A stretch of DNA of 64,000 bases from Haliotis asinina (lineage: Eukaryota; Mollusca; Gastropoda; Lepetellida; Haliotidae), in contig NC_090280.1 of assembly GCF_037392515.1 (NCBI RefSeq), positions 18,106,001-18,170,000 of the forward strand. The letters run 5' to 3'. The first letter of the stretch is position 1; each line of letters starts with the position of its first letter. The position numbers were made by a program, and so were the translations under genes. The notes below the pieces were generated by a model. The model was not told where the DNA came from. It made no database searches and saw nothing but the letters and a program-made list of their open reading frames with translations. Positions 11,926-23,800 of the stretch are shown one piece after another.

Positions 11926-13573
11926 CCATATTTAATGTAATGCAAACTCCAGATTTAGTAAGTATAGATGGTCCATTTTCAATTTAAATATAGTTTTTGG
12001 GGTTTTTTGTCAAAAAATACATTTTTAGAGGCTGTAGGTTTGGTGAAGAATGCATGTGTACTAAAACAGGTGATTGTACTGTTTATCACCTGCTTGACAT
12101 TATGTTATGTTTTGTATTCAGATATGTCTCCAGGGGCACATGATGGTAATATCAAGTCTACAAGAGTGATTTATGTTGCAGTGAAATGTGTAATGGATGA
12201 ATACCTTTGTGTTGAAGACAATAGATGTACTCTTGAGCGCCATAACTCGATATCTTGGTTGTCTCAATATAACATCTTGGTCCCTTCAAAATCATTCATA
12301 ATGTGTCATCAGTCAAGTTCTTTAAACTTGATATGTCTTGATATTTTGGATATCTCGATATTATTTCATGGTTCCAACAAGCAAAATTATATTTTTAACT
12401 TCATATTTGCAAAGAAATTACTGTTTTAACAGGATATTTGCTAAAAAATTTGTTATTCACCAACTTTTCATGGGCAAGCTTCCCTCTGGACTGAGGTTGT
12501 TTCCACACAATTACACATGAATCAATGGGATGCGGAATGCAGAAGTGAAAACTAATTAGGGCTAATTCGGCTAGGGCTAACATCGTGAATAAGTGATATC
12601 TGTGTTATCATTTTGTTTTTATTTTTTTGTTGTATGTGACCTTTAATTAGGATTAATCAACAATGAATTAATTAGAAAGTACTCACTGCTACAGCGAAAC
12701 ATCAAATAGTGGATTATAGTTTCAAATCAAAACATACTGAAATTCGAATGAGGGTTTTGTGTAATCACGTGACTAACATGTGCTTGTTGAGATGTTTCTA
12801 AATCTTCTATCAATCAAGATGGACACTGTAACATGATCTGTATTGTGTATAATTGTGATCCCTGTGACTAAATTGTATAAAGAAAGATATATACATGAAA
12901 TCTACTTTCTGTTTTATTTCATTGTGATATGTGATTATATGCCCAGGTTGTATGTCTTTAAGTTCGGATAACCCAATTTTTCATTTTGTCCCATGAATAT
13001 CGAGACAACATTGCACTTTGTCACTTTTCATGAGCTGTTTCTAAAATCCAGAATGTATTTTATTTGATAAATTTGTAGAGCATGGGCTTCAATACCTTAT
13101 GTAAAACTTCACTGTATACTTCACGGGTACAAATTAAGTGAAAGATGTATGCTCGGAACATGATGCATGCTGGGAAACCTGTGATGTCATGTGTTGTTTA
13201 CTGAGATCGCGGGTGACATGCACATAATGAGATTAGAATCTGAAGACTGAAATGATCCAAGTAGATCTGGTCTTCAGCAACCTTGAAGAGGTGACTAGCA
13301 GGATCAGACTTGATTAACACTTCTTGCAGATATGCCAACCCATAAAATAATAAAAACACAACTCACAACTAGCAGGAAAAATATAAGAATTTAAAAAAAA
13401 ATACATTCATGTAAGTCATCAAATAGCACATGTACTATACACTATAAAAGTCAACCACATTTTATTCAGTATGAAGCTATATGTTGATATGTAATACTGA
13501 TTTAGATGAGTACAATGATAACAACAAGCTTTTAGAATAACCCTTTGAAAGACATACTAATTTTGCCAAAATG
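11926..13573. other. Intergenic or intronic, no gene supported
   Basis: A 153-codon frame starting at 11968 is biased to Phe, Leu, Ile and Cys as expected for AT-rich noncoding DNA and shows no domain. A good acceptor lies at about 12120 (TTTTGTATTCAG) and would be in phase with the candidate exon at 8613. A head-side fragment of SINE S1 may lie near 13258-13330 (CTTCAGCAACC). Confidence 0.3.
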
Positions 13574-13717
13574 GACAACTGGTAATCTAGACTGCGCACT
13601 TTGTGTACCCCTCTGATAAGTGTAAATTGGTACGGGCCTCACAGCCGAAAGCTATAATTACACAATGCCATTTATCAGGGGGGCACACAAAGTATGCAGC
13701 CTAGACTACCAGTTGTC
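13574..13717. mobile_element. Foldback MITE with ~47-bp inverted arms
   Basis: The left arm reads GACAACTGGTAATCTAGACT, GCGCACTTTGTGTACCCC, TCTGATAAG. The reverse complement of the right arm reads GACAACTGGTAGTCTAGGCT, GCATACTTTGTGTGCCCC, CCTGATAAA. The 144-bp element is almost entirely arms around a short loop, so single strands would form a long hairpin. No clear target-site duplication is seen. Confidence 0.8.
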
Positions 13718-13737
13718 TGACTTTCATTTTTTGTGGA

Positions 13738-13995
13738 AGTCGCGGTGGCTGAATGGGCTAGGCAACTGACTTTATATGTTGGCGATTAGGTACCTGACTC
13801 TGAGGGTGCAGGTTCAAATCCCAGGTGGGACTCAACCAAAAAAGTACTAGAATTTGTACTGTACTAAGAAGGTGAAATCCAAAATATAACTTATGTTGTA
13901 TTTGACCACTTTCTAAATGGCATCGTGTAATCAGAGTCCACTTGTTATGGCAAGAAAGCCTTCCACAGATGCAGGCCATCAGAGTTCACAACTCT
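13738..13995 (+). repeat. SINE S4 with Leu/Ser-tRNA-like head
   Basis: The head reads GTCGCGGTGGCTGAATGGGC (A-box region) and, after a long variable-loop-like insert, GGTTCAAATCC (a good B box). This fits a class II tRNA (Leu or Ser) ancestor. An unrelated body of about 170 bp follows. It is not a functional tRNA gene: the acceptor stem does not close and non-tRNA sequence follows. Confidence 0.7.
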
Positions 13996-14403
13996 GGTGG
14001 AACCAAACACATGGTGCAGACACTTACATATATACTATCAAGAGAAAGTAGGGGATATTTGACTTACAAGATTGATAAAATATAAATGATGAAGCCACGG
14101 AGGAAATAGATGATGAGAAATGTAGGGAAAATGTGACCATTTATTCCATTCCTTTGGAAATGTTTCATCTATATGGATATATATTAGTTTTTCTCATGTA
14201 CATTGGCATTGATTAGTGGTATGCTTGCAAAATAGAGAATCCCCTACTTTTTGTGAGTGGTATATAATGTTGTGGTGAAACTGTGATCACAGGCTCTACA
14301 GTCTTTGACAATGGATCTTCCTTTCATTTGGGAATAGTCCCAAGTGCAGCTAGCTGTAGGTTAATACTGCTTGGTGATGGTCAAAAGACATTGAAAAAAT
14401 TCA

Positions 14404-15040
14404 ATTTATCTATGGAAGACTAACTGGGGTCACTTTATCAATGGAAGTACTAGGGTCACTTCATCGATGGAAGACTGACTGGGGTCACTTCATCGATGGA
14501 TGACTGACTGGGGTCACTTCATCGATGGAAGACTGACTGGGGTCACTTCATCGATGGATGACTGACTGGGGTCACCTCATCGATGGAAGACTGACTGGGG
14601 TCACTTCATCGACGGATGACTGATTGGGGTCACCTCATCGATGGAAGACTGACTGGGGTCACTTCATCGACGGATGACTGATTGGGGTCACCTCATCGAT
14701 GGAAGACTGACTGGGGTCACCTCATCGACGGATGACTGACTGGGGTCACCTCATCGATGGATGACTGACTGGAGTCACCTCGTCGACGGAAGACTGACTG
14801 GGGTCACTTCATCGATGGAAGACTGACTGGGGTCACCTCATCGATGGAAGACTGACTGGGGTCACCTCATCGATGGAAGACTGACTGGGGTCACCTCATC
14901 GATGGAAGACTGACTGGGGTCACCTCATCGATGGAAGACTGACTGGGGTCACTTCATCGATAGATGACTGACTGGGGTCACTTCATCAATGGATGACTGA
15001 CTTGGGTCACTTCATCAATGAAAGACTGATTGTGAGCACT
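14404..15040. repeat. 29-bp minisatellite, about 22 units, partly dimeric
   Basis: The unit is about GGGGTCACTTCATCGATGGA plus AGACTGACT. In the middle of the array, units ending ATGGAAGACTGACT alternate with units ending ACGGATGACTGATT, giving a 58-bp higher-order period. The edges are more diverged than the centre. The period is not a multiple of three. Confidence 0.95.
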
Positions 15041-15700
15041 TCACTGACTTCTGCATAACTGGATACATTCATTTGTATACAACTCCTCCATCTGGAGTCA
15101 TGAGCTGGAAGCATGAACGAAGCACTGAAGAAGTTCACCTTGTCTTTATTACAAATTGTTACAATTAAATATATTCATGGAAAACTGAGATCAAACATAA
15201 CACCTCTATCACTTTAGCGAAAAGCAATAAAAGGACAAGAGAAGTTTTAATCTATATGTCAGCTCAACCAATCAGTCATGCATCCTGTCCCACTACCAAC
15301 AGTCAGACCCTATTCATCTGTGCACAGTCCTGCCCCATCTACGGACCACTCCCCACCCACACCACACTGTCCCACCCATCCATTGCTCACAGTCAAACCC
15401 CATCTACCTCTTACACAACACCATCCTTCTTTCCATTCAGTTAAGTTCGACCATACTGCCTGCTCCACCTATCTCCCACTTGCCTCTCACAAACACATCT
15501 TCCTACCCATCTTTGCTGCCCAATTTTTCTTCCCTACCCATCTGCTTGCCTGCTCGCTCACTCCCATCTCACCTCTCCCTGCTCAAACAATCTTTTAGTT
15601 GTAGCGCTGTCTGCTATACTCATTCAATCACACACTTAAAAGATATTCATCTCATATCACCCTGAAAAAACCAAACCAAACACAGGTCAGTCCTGATATA
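15041..15700. other. Non-coding, CT-rich low-complexity segment
   Basis: From 15256 to about 15600 the plus strand is rich in CCCA, CTCC and CACA runs. Overlapping Pro/Ser/Thr-rich open frames appear in more than one frame. This is typical of low-complexity DNA and no gene is called. Confidence 0.5.
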
Positions 15701-17047
15701 TACTAACGACAGAAAATAAGGGAACCAAGAAATTGAATGTAGATGACTTTGACTGTGACAGGGTCCATTATCGTGGCGTATCTCCCAAACGCAACATCCA
15801 ATGACAATGGAATTTCGCATAATGCATGCCCAGCACGTGCTACACGTGCATACAGAAGTTAACTCCTGTAAATGTACTGGAGAAGTCGCAATCACTAATG
15901 CAATATAGATTGACACTTACTGACAGAAATGCCTCCGAGGCAGTATCTCGGTAAAGCAACAAAATGGAGAATTGTGGGGATGATAGAGTTTGGGACATCA
16001 TTATGTGAAGTTGCCCGGCAGATAGGTAAATCAAAAAGTGTAATTTCACGCCTGTGGGATAAGTACCGTCAAACGGGTGGGGTTGCAACGAGACCTGGGC
16101 GTGGTAGACCAAAATCAACGACACCACGACAGGATCATCTCATTATGTTAATTGCTCTATGCGATAGGTTTAAATCGGCCCCTGCCATCAATAGAGAATT
16201 CCGCACACTCACTGGAAAATGCATTTCAAACTCAACCGTTAAAAACTGACTCTATCAAGCTCGTCTGAAAGCAAGACGGCCTTTTAAGGGAGTCACCCTT
16301 TCAGCTCACCATAAGCGCCAAATATTGGCATGGGCTAGGCAGCATCAGGGACGGGCTATGCACCACTGGCGTTACACCATGTTCTCTGATGAGTCAAGGT
16401 TTTGCCTACGATTCACAGATGGCAGAAAACATTGTTGGCGTCGGAGCGGGGAGCAATATGCCAGAGCAGCAATTCTTGACCATGATCGATATGGAGGTGG
16501 TACTGTCATGGTGTGGGGTGGGATTACACATGACAGACGATCAGATTTGGTCATCATTAACGAAGCCATGACTGGTCAGTGATATGTTGACCAAATATTG
16601 CGTCCTGTTGTGGCTCCATTGGCTAGAGTTATCGGCCGAAATTTTGTATTTCAAGATGATAATGCCAGACCACATCGGGCCTGAATTGTCTCTGCTTATC
16701 TCCGACAAGCAGGTATCCAGACATTGGACTGGCCCTCTAAGTCCCCAGACCTGTCCCCAATTGAACATCTCTGGGACGTTCTTGGTTGAATTGTGTACGC
16801 CAGGGACCCAGGACCCGCCAACCTGGCCCAGCTTGGTGCAGCTCTCCAAGAGGAATGGCGGGCCATACCACAGGCAACCATCCGGAAATTGATTAACAGC
16901 ATGCCATCAAGGTGCCGTGAATGTGTTGCCCAACATGGTGGACACACCAGATATTGAACTTGACGCCTAAAATTGATTTAGTGCATATTTAAAGCAGTTT
17001 CAAATTCACTATTATTTCATTAGTTCCCTTATTTCTTGTCGGTAGTA
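15701..17047 (+). mobile_element. Tc1/mariner-type DNA transposon (DD34E), full length
   Basis: The left end TACTAACGACAGAAAATAAG matches the reverse-complemented right end TACTACCGACAAGAAATAAG. TA dinucleotides flank both ends (15699-15700 and 17048-17049), as Tc1/mariner insertion requires. The 1347-bp length and a single central transposase frame fit a complete element. The ends are about 90% identical, so the insertion is moderately old. It lies about 700 bp beyond the stop codon of TMEM192. Confidence 0.9.
15929..16957 (+). pseudogene. Tc1-like transposase with four in-frame TGA stops
   Basis: The frame starts MPPRQYLGKATKWRIVGMI and runs 342 codons to a terminal TGA at 16955. Residues 1-110 form the paired-like helix-turn-helix region (EVARQIGKSKSVISRLWDKY), with a GRGRPKS hook after it. 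The catalytic core shows MFSDESRF (first Asp), FQDDNARPH (second Asp) and SPDLSPIEHLWD (Glu). There are 34 residues between the second Asp and the Glu, so it is of DD34E type. The frame has no frameshift but is interrupted by TGA at 16247, 16580, 16682 and 16787. At several of these the family usually has Arg, as in PHRA-x-IVSAYL. CGA to TGA decay at methylated CpG would explain all four. The copy is therefore not autonomous now. Confidence 0.88.
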
Positions 17048-17049
17048 TA

Positions 17050-17753
17050 GAAGTTGTGAGCTTGGGAAAACATGGTTTACACAACAGTTCATCATTAGCT
17101 CAAGAGAGTAATTTGTTCAAGTAGCAACTGGTGTACATTTGTGGCATACCGAACGTATATGTGGTAAAGTCCCTTGTTGCACATCAAAACTAATGCTACA
17201 GAGTATTTATCTGGATCAGATACCTTTATCTAAGAATAAGACAAATAGTTCTTTGTTCCAAGAGTTCCATTAATCTGATCTATTTGTGACTGGAATCTTA
17301 TGAATCAAATATTGCAATATCCATGTCCTGAAAATGTTACAAAAGCTTTCTCTCCTGCACAATCAAGCCAAACATGTTTAGACACTCATCAGCAAGATCT
17401 GCAAATGTATTCACAGGTCTTCACTTGAACACAATCCATCCAAATAAATTTAGACTCTCCGATCTGGAAGATCTGCAACTGTAACAATGGTGTTCAGTTC
17501 CATACAATCCATCCGAACACATTTAGACATCCTGATCTGCAAATAGACCAAAGATCTTCCGTTCCACATAATCCATCGAAACCTATTCCAACACTTTGAT
17601 GTGCCAATGATACACAGGTTTTTAGATCCTGACAACTCATCCAAACACATCACAAGTTGCAGGATAGAAAGGTAAAGACTGTCTCCATGTCTGAGAGGTT
17701 TTGGAGATATGACCTTTGGAATAAAAAGCCCAGTTATGTCTAAAGAGCGTGTC
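17050..17753. other. TMEM192 3' UTR side and intergenic DNA
   Basis: No other gene is visible. The minus-strand open frame at 17450-17815 overlaps the last TMEM192 exon in the wrong frame. Imperfect repeats of about 60 bp occur at 17340-17600 (CACAATCCATCCAAA... and variants), suggesting an old tandem array in the 3' UTR side. Confidence 0.4.
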
Positions 17754-17892
17754 TTAAGAGCGTGGCTCATTGAGTGAATTGTTCTGAGCTGTGAGGGCCA
17801 GAATCCTTTTCCCAAGCTGTGAGTTGTGCTGTTTCAGGTATCGGATCATGTCCGCCTGCTTCTCTAAGACCTGGTCCACGTAGTTCTCATCT
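17754..17892 (-). CDS. TMEM192: TMEM192 last coding exon
   Basis: The acceptor is ATGTTTCAG before AGATGAGAACTACG. The exon encodes [16 protein letters not shown], then [20 protein letters not shown] and NNSLNEPRS, and ends with TAA at 17754-17756. The split Arg codon (AG/A) joins exactly to the previous exon. Confidence 0.9.
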
Positions 17893-20800
17893 CTGAAACA
17901 TAAACATGGACAGGGGTCACTATTTAGGGGGAAACAACCATTGCAATAACGATAGTCTGTTGCAACATACTACTGTGATAACAATAGTCTATTGTGACCA
18001 ACTATTGCAAAAGTTTTTTTCTCCCATTTGAAGTCATTTCCTAACCGAATGTCCTCTTTATATGAAATATAACACAAGCTGAAGAAGTGTCAGTCTCTTT
18101 TGATAAATGACAAGAAACTTGAAACTCATTAAATAACTCTTAACTCAGAGTGAATGAGCCTGATATTTCTTACATTTGTTACAGGGTATATATATATCCT
18201 GTTGTCACCCTGTATCATTCACACTGGAAAACGAGACCTGTGAAGGTCCTGTGAAGGTCCTGTGATAGAATAGGCCATCAGCAAACCATGCTTGCCATAA
18301 AAGACGACTATGCTTGTCAGAAGTGGCACCTAACGAGATCGGGTGGTTAGACTCGCTGACTTGGTTGACACATGTCATCGGTTCCCAATTGCACAGATCG
18401 ATGCTCATGTTGTTGGTCACTGGATTGTCTGGTCCAGACTCGATTGTTTACAGACCGCCACCATATAGCTGGAATATTGCTGAGTGCGGCGTAAAGCTAA
18501 ACTCACTCACTCACTTGAGAACGATACAAGAATCTGTATCGAAACTTCATGCTCTAGAATGAAAGAAGTTGTCATCCATATGTACTTGTTCTATCTGATA
18601 TTTCTTGCATTTTGTGCTGCACACGTATGAGTTAAGTCAGTTACTTAACAATCAGACATACTATCAATGTGTCAACAGTTTTTTGTTTCTACCATTGATT
18701 AATTGCCATTGAAGACTCAACAACTTAACTCATGGATATCAGTATCTGTCAACTGCCATGCAGCTGGGGGTGAAATGGTTTCTGCGGTATTTTTGCCTTC
18801 AGTCTGGTATACCGTTACTTAAAAAAAAAATTTGGTACTTTCTGATTTTGTACCATCATTTTATGAACTTGTAAAACCTTTTCTAAAATGTCTAGAAATT
18901 GAATCAGTTTGTTAAAATCTATGCCTTTCTTTGCAAGACAATTTTCCCGGCAGTAAGTTCTCATTTACTGAACTGAAACTACCAAAAGAAAGACTTTGCA
19001 CTGCAATATGTACCATATGAGTGTAACGTTTCACCCCTATATGCAGCGCTGTCATCTACTGTACAAGTCATGCAATAAGAAAGGGTTGATACTTTATGGG
19101 CAACGACTTCTTTATTATTAATATCAATGTTAAGCAAGAGTCACTCATCCTTGAAATGGTATAAAAATCCATATCAAAATTATATTATGATGCAAAATTT
19201 TGGGACACATGTTGAAAATAATGTTCTAAATACTGCATAATGGTACTACCGCATGTAGTCTGTTCTATTTTTGACAAATGTGTAACTTCTGGCATACCTG
19301 AAGCCGATATCAGAAGCTTGGGATTGTGAATGGACGAAGCTGTTCAGCATCTCATCCTGACTTACATCTGGGTGTGCCTGGCACCGGTTGAACTTGTAGG
19401 TCCTGGCTGTAAGGAGTGAGGGAGTGAGTGACTGATGGAGGGAGCAGGGTTTTACATCACTTTTAGCAATATTAGTGCAATATCACACACCGCATTCCAT
19501 GTTTAAAATAAATTGTTTTGTATGGAAGAATTTTGGAGGTAGTGAATGTGTGTGTTGGTTTTGGAGTGAAAGCAAGGGGAGGTGTGGAAAGATTTTGAAA
19601 CGTGTGAATGTGGGAAGGGGTTTCGAGTGAGTTAATGTGCGGGCAAGTTTTTGGAGGTACAGAGTGAGTGAATGTGTGGTATGATTTGGAGTGAATGTGT
19701 GGATGGATTTTGAGTAACTGTATGACAGCATGTGGATGGTTTTATTAAGTCATTGAAATGGTTGGTTGTTGTTGTTCAACATGTCATTGAGTAATTTCAT
19801 TCAAGGTGACAATCTCAACTGTGATGATTCAAGACTGCATGACCATTAATTGTTAAAAGAGTTTAGCTCACACATGCAGCTTTGTAAAGTGACACAAAAT
19901 ATTTCTTTCTTCCTTGAAGTTGTTACTAAGATGCAAGTAAAACCCCACAAATGTCCCCATGCCTTAAGAGTGAGTGAACAAGTTTAGTTTATAATCAAGT
20001 CTGGACCAGACAATCCAGTGATCGACAGCAGGACCATCGATCTGTGCAATTGGGAACTGATGACATGTGTTAACCACGTCAGTGAGCCTGACCACCCTAT
20101 CACGTTAATCACCTATTATGACAAGTATAGTTGCCTTTTATGGCAAGCAAGGGTTGCTGCAGGCCTATTTTACCTCGAACCATCATGCCTTAAGAGAGCC
20201 TAGGAGTCCAAAGATTAACATAGTTGTATCTTGCACATGTCAGTTAATTGAAAATGTAATCCATACAATATTTCTGAATCTTCATTTTACATGTTTAATG
20301 GAACAAGGCTATAAGACGTTTACAAGGAAGGTGACTTTCCATTAGTTTAAGACAGCAAGAGTTACTTCCCTTGATTCTACACATTTCAGTGTAGCTGAAA
20401 TTGGTCTTGTGCAACTTAAACTTGTCAAAAAGATCCAATGGGATCAGGTGGTCAGGCTTAATGACTTGGTCGATACAAAAATTGATCCTCATGCTTTTGA
20501 CCACTGGACTGTTTGGTCCAGACTCAATTATTTGCAGACCGCTGTCCAATAGCTGGAATATTGCTGAGTTCGGCATTAAACAAAACAGAACACCAAAGAA
20601 AAAAAGGTCGTTGACACTTTCCAAAAAGTGTTAAAAAAACTGAGAAAGATGTGTTTACCCTGGCTAATGTCAACAATCCTGTAAGTATATAGTCAACACT
20701 TACATTTAATTAACTTGACATCTGTGTCATAGCTGTGACAAATTAAATTGTCTTCATCAGGTCGAATGAATGATTTCGCTATTTGGCCATATAAAACGGT

Positions 20801-23800
20801 AAGAATATTCTTGTTTGTCATTAATAATGCCCGAACCAAATATTCAACCTGAGCCAAAGATTTATTTATTTTTTAAACCATAGAAAATGCAACTTTGACT
20901 CTCAAAATTTGCATGAATTTTCTGAGTTTTAAATTTCGAGAGAAAAGGTTATATTTCCACAGATATCAATGAGTTTTTGACAAAAAATAAACTCAAACAT
21001 TAAAATACAATCTGGTTGGCTGACCAATATTTTTTTTTTAAAATGTATAAGAAACCAAATTTTTTTTATGTGTCCTTAGTATACTCCACCATCACCCAGA
21101 CACACACAAAAAAATCATACCCAGGTACATTATAAGGAATATCAGCATTATAGCAGTCTCCATGGCAACAACAATCTGGATATAGTTTTCTTTCTTTAGT
21201 ATGTAGCACTTGTCTGGTGTGTGGCAGTACTCCTCCAAGATCCTGGTGACTATCAGCAGCAACGCATTCCCTGGGAATGGACAGACATATAATTACAGTG
21301 GAAGGTGTCTAAAACGGCACTCATCGGAATGAAGAAATAGTTTGGTTTTGACGTGACACATTGTAGAGATGACACGGTGTCCTACAACTAGGAGTGAACC
21401 AGTTTCGTCACTCTCAAATACGTGGCTGTATCAACTGGTTCTCTCGATTATTCTCAATAAAATGTGTCAACTCAATAATTACATGTACAAGAACAGCCAA
21501 ACTGAACTAAGATTATCTATGTTATTTTTATCGGCAACAATGTAGTTTAAGTCAGGATTAATTGGCTCCTCGCAACATGCCAGATTAGACAATGCTGATA
21601 AATACATGAACACATACTTGGCCAGCTTATTTCATGCCATCATCTGGAATTGACAGCCGCCGGCTTACAGAGCGTTTATATGTTGATAATGTACTAACGA
21701 CAGATGAGACTGAGATTTTATGCCAGTGTTGACAACTTGCTGGATTGGACAGCTGCTGGTTATGACAGCTTCATCTGTACACATATTCTGCAGCTAAAGC
21801 TAATTGACAGCCGCCGGCTTACAGAGCGTTTATATGTTGATAATGTACTAATGACAGATGAGACTGAGATTTTATGCCAGTGTTGACAACTTGCTGGATT
21901 GGACAGCTGCTGGTTATGACAGCTTCATCTGTACACATATTCTGCAGCTAAAGCTAATTGACAGCCGCCGGCTTACAGAGCGTTTATATGTTGATAATGT
22001 ACTAACGACAGATGAGACTGAGATTTTATGCCAGTGTTGACAACTTGCTGGATTGGACAGCTGCTGGTTATGACAGCTTCATCTGTACACATATTCTGCA
22101 GCTAAAGCTAATTGACAGCCGCCGGCTTACAGAGCGTTTATATGTTGATAATGTACTAATGACAGATGAGACTGAGATTTTATGCCAGTGTTGACAACTT
22201 GCTGGATTGGACAGCTGCTGGTTATGACAGCTTCATCTGTACACATATTCTGCAGCTAAAGCTAATTGACAGCCGCCGGCTTACAGAGCGTTTATATGTT
22301 GATAATGTACTAACGACAGATGAGACTGAGATTTTATGCCAGTGTTGACAACTTGCTGGATTGGACAGCTGCTGGTTATGACAGCTTCATCTGTACACAT
22401 ATTCTGCAGCTAAAGCTAATTGACAGCCGCCGGCTTACAGAGCGTTTATATGTTGATAATGTACTAATGACAGATGAGACTGAGATTTTATGCCAGTGTT
22501 GACAACTTGCTGGATTGGACAGCTGCTGGTTATGACAGCTTCATCTGTACACATATTCTGCAGCTAAAGCTAATTGACAGCCGCCGGCTTACAGAGCGTT
22601 TATATGTTGATAATGTACTAATGACAGATGAGACTGAGATTTTATGCCAGTGTTGACAACTTGCTGGATTGGACAGCTGCTGGTTATGACAGCTTCATCT
22701 GTACACATATTCTGCAGCTAAAGCTAATTGACAGCTGCCGGCTTACAGAGCGTTTATATGTTGATAATGTACTAACGACAGATGAGACTGAGATTTTATG
22801 CCAGTGTTGACAACTTGCTGGATTGGACAGCTGCTGGTTATGACAGCTTCATCTGTACACATATTCTGCAGCTAAAGCTAACTATGACTATAATAAACCA
22901 TAATGTTAGTTTGCTACAACTGTAGTTTGTTCTGTGCATTTATTAATATAAACAGCCCCTATCTTTGGATGTCTATCTGAAAGGCACATTGTATTATCAA
23001 TCTAAACTCTGTGGGAATCATACAACTCCTGCAGCCACAAAGCGCACTGATTTCATGTGGCTTTCCATTCCATACGAGGTTCATGTTCAAAGCTGGGTGT
23101 ACTGGGATACATGGTCACTGTACTTTGTCCAAGTTTACTGCACACTGCTGTATCTGCAACTGCATGTACGGTCATGTCTATTTAATCCGACATGGCCTGT
23201 TGCACAACAAATTGTCGGATTAAGAAGGATGTCGGACTAAATAATCGAGAATGAATTCTGTTTATCTAATTTGTTACCAACAAAAACATTGGATAAAGCC
23301 CACTGTCCGATAAACAGAGGTCCTATTAATGACACTTGACTGTACATTCATCAGTCCCTCCTGGATTCTGTGGCAAATTTTTAAGAATTCTGTGACAAAT
23401 TTAAGCAAATTGTGCACCCTATTTTTCAATATTCTGCTAAACTTTCGGCGATTAAAACATTTAGGAAAAACAACGAAAACAATATACAGACCTTCAAAGT
23501 TTAATTCTCAAACACAGATGTAAAGTTAAGTCGACAGTACACATCTCATCTTTAGTAAGTTTGATTACAAAGCACCAACACCTTTCTGTGTGTTTGAGAA
23601 TTAAACACTCACTCAAAGTGATTTCTCTCCTCTCATTCGTAACTTTGTTGCAGATGAACAACTTCCAGTTTCATGCAAATAACAATTTTATATTTAAACT
23701 AAATCTGAAATATTTTCGTTTTTCAAAATGATTGATTTTGAGAACGTAATTGCAGTGTCAAATTCATCTAATATTATTTGAAAGATACCTAAAACATTTT

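Noticed and set aside
11968-12429. 153-codon plus-strand frame
   Set aside because: Hydrophobic, AT-driven composition, no domain, no Kozak or splice support beyond one acceptor. It is more likely chance.
14404-15040. CRISPR-like regular array
   Set aside because: The units are contiguous with no unique spacers. It is a minisatellite in an animal genome. The same applies to the 49-, 53-, 67- and 154-bp arrays.
15256-15665. Pro/Ser/Thr-rich proteins in two or more plus-strand frames
   Set aside because: Overlapping frames across CT-rich low-complexity DNA; no start context, splice site or homology.
17450-17815. 121-codon minus-strand frame
   Set aside because: It overlaps the last TMEM192 exon in a different frame and shows no domain.
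19483-19731. 82-codon Thr/His/Ser-rich minus-strand frame
   Set aside because: It follows a degenerate minisatellite in a TMEM192 intron.
21704-22810. Seven overlapping 60-codon frames starting [13 protein letters not shown]
   Set aside because: They are one sequence repeated by the 154-bp array. The unit length is not a multiple of three, the frames stop in every unit, and the sequence derives from a MITE.
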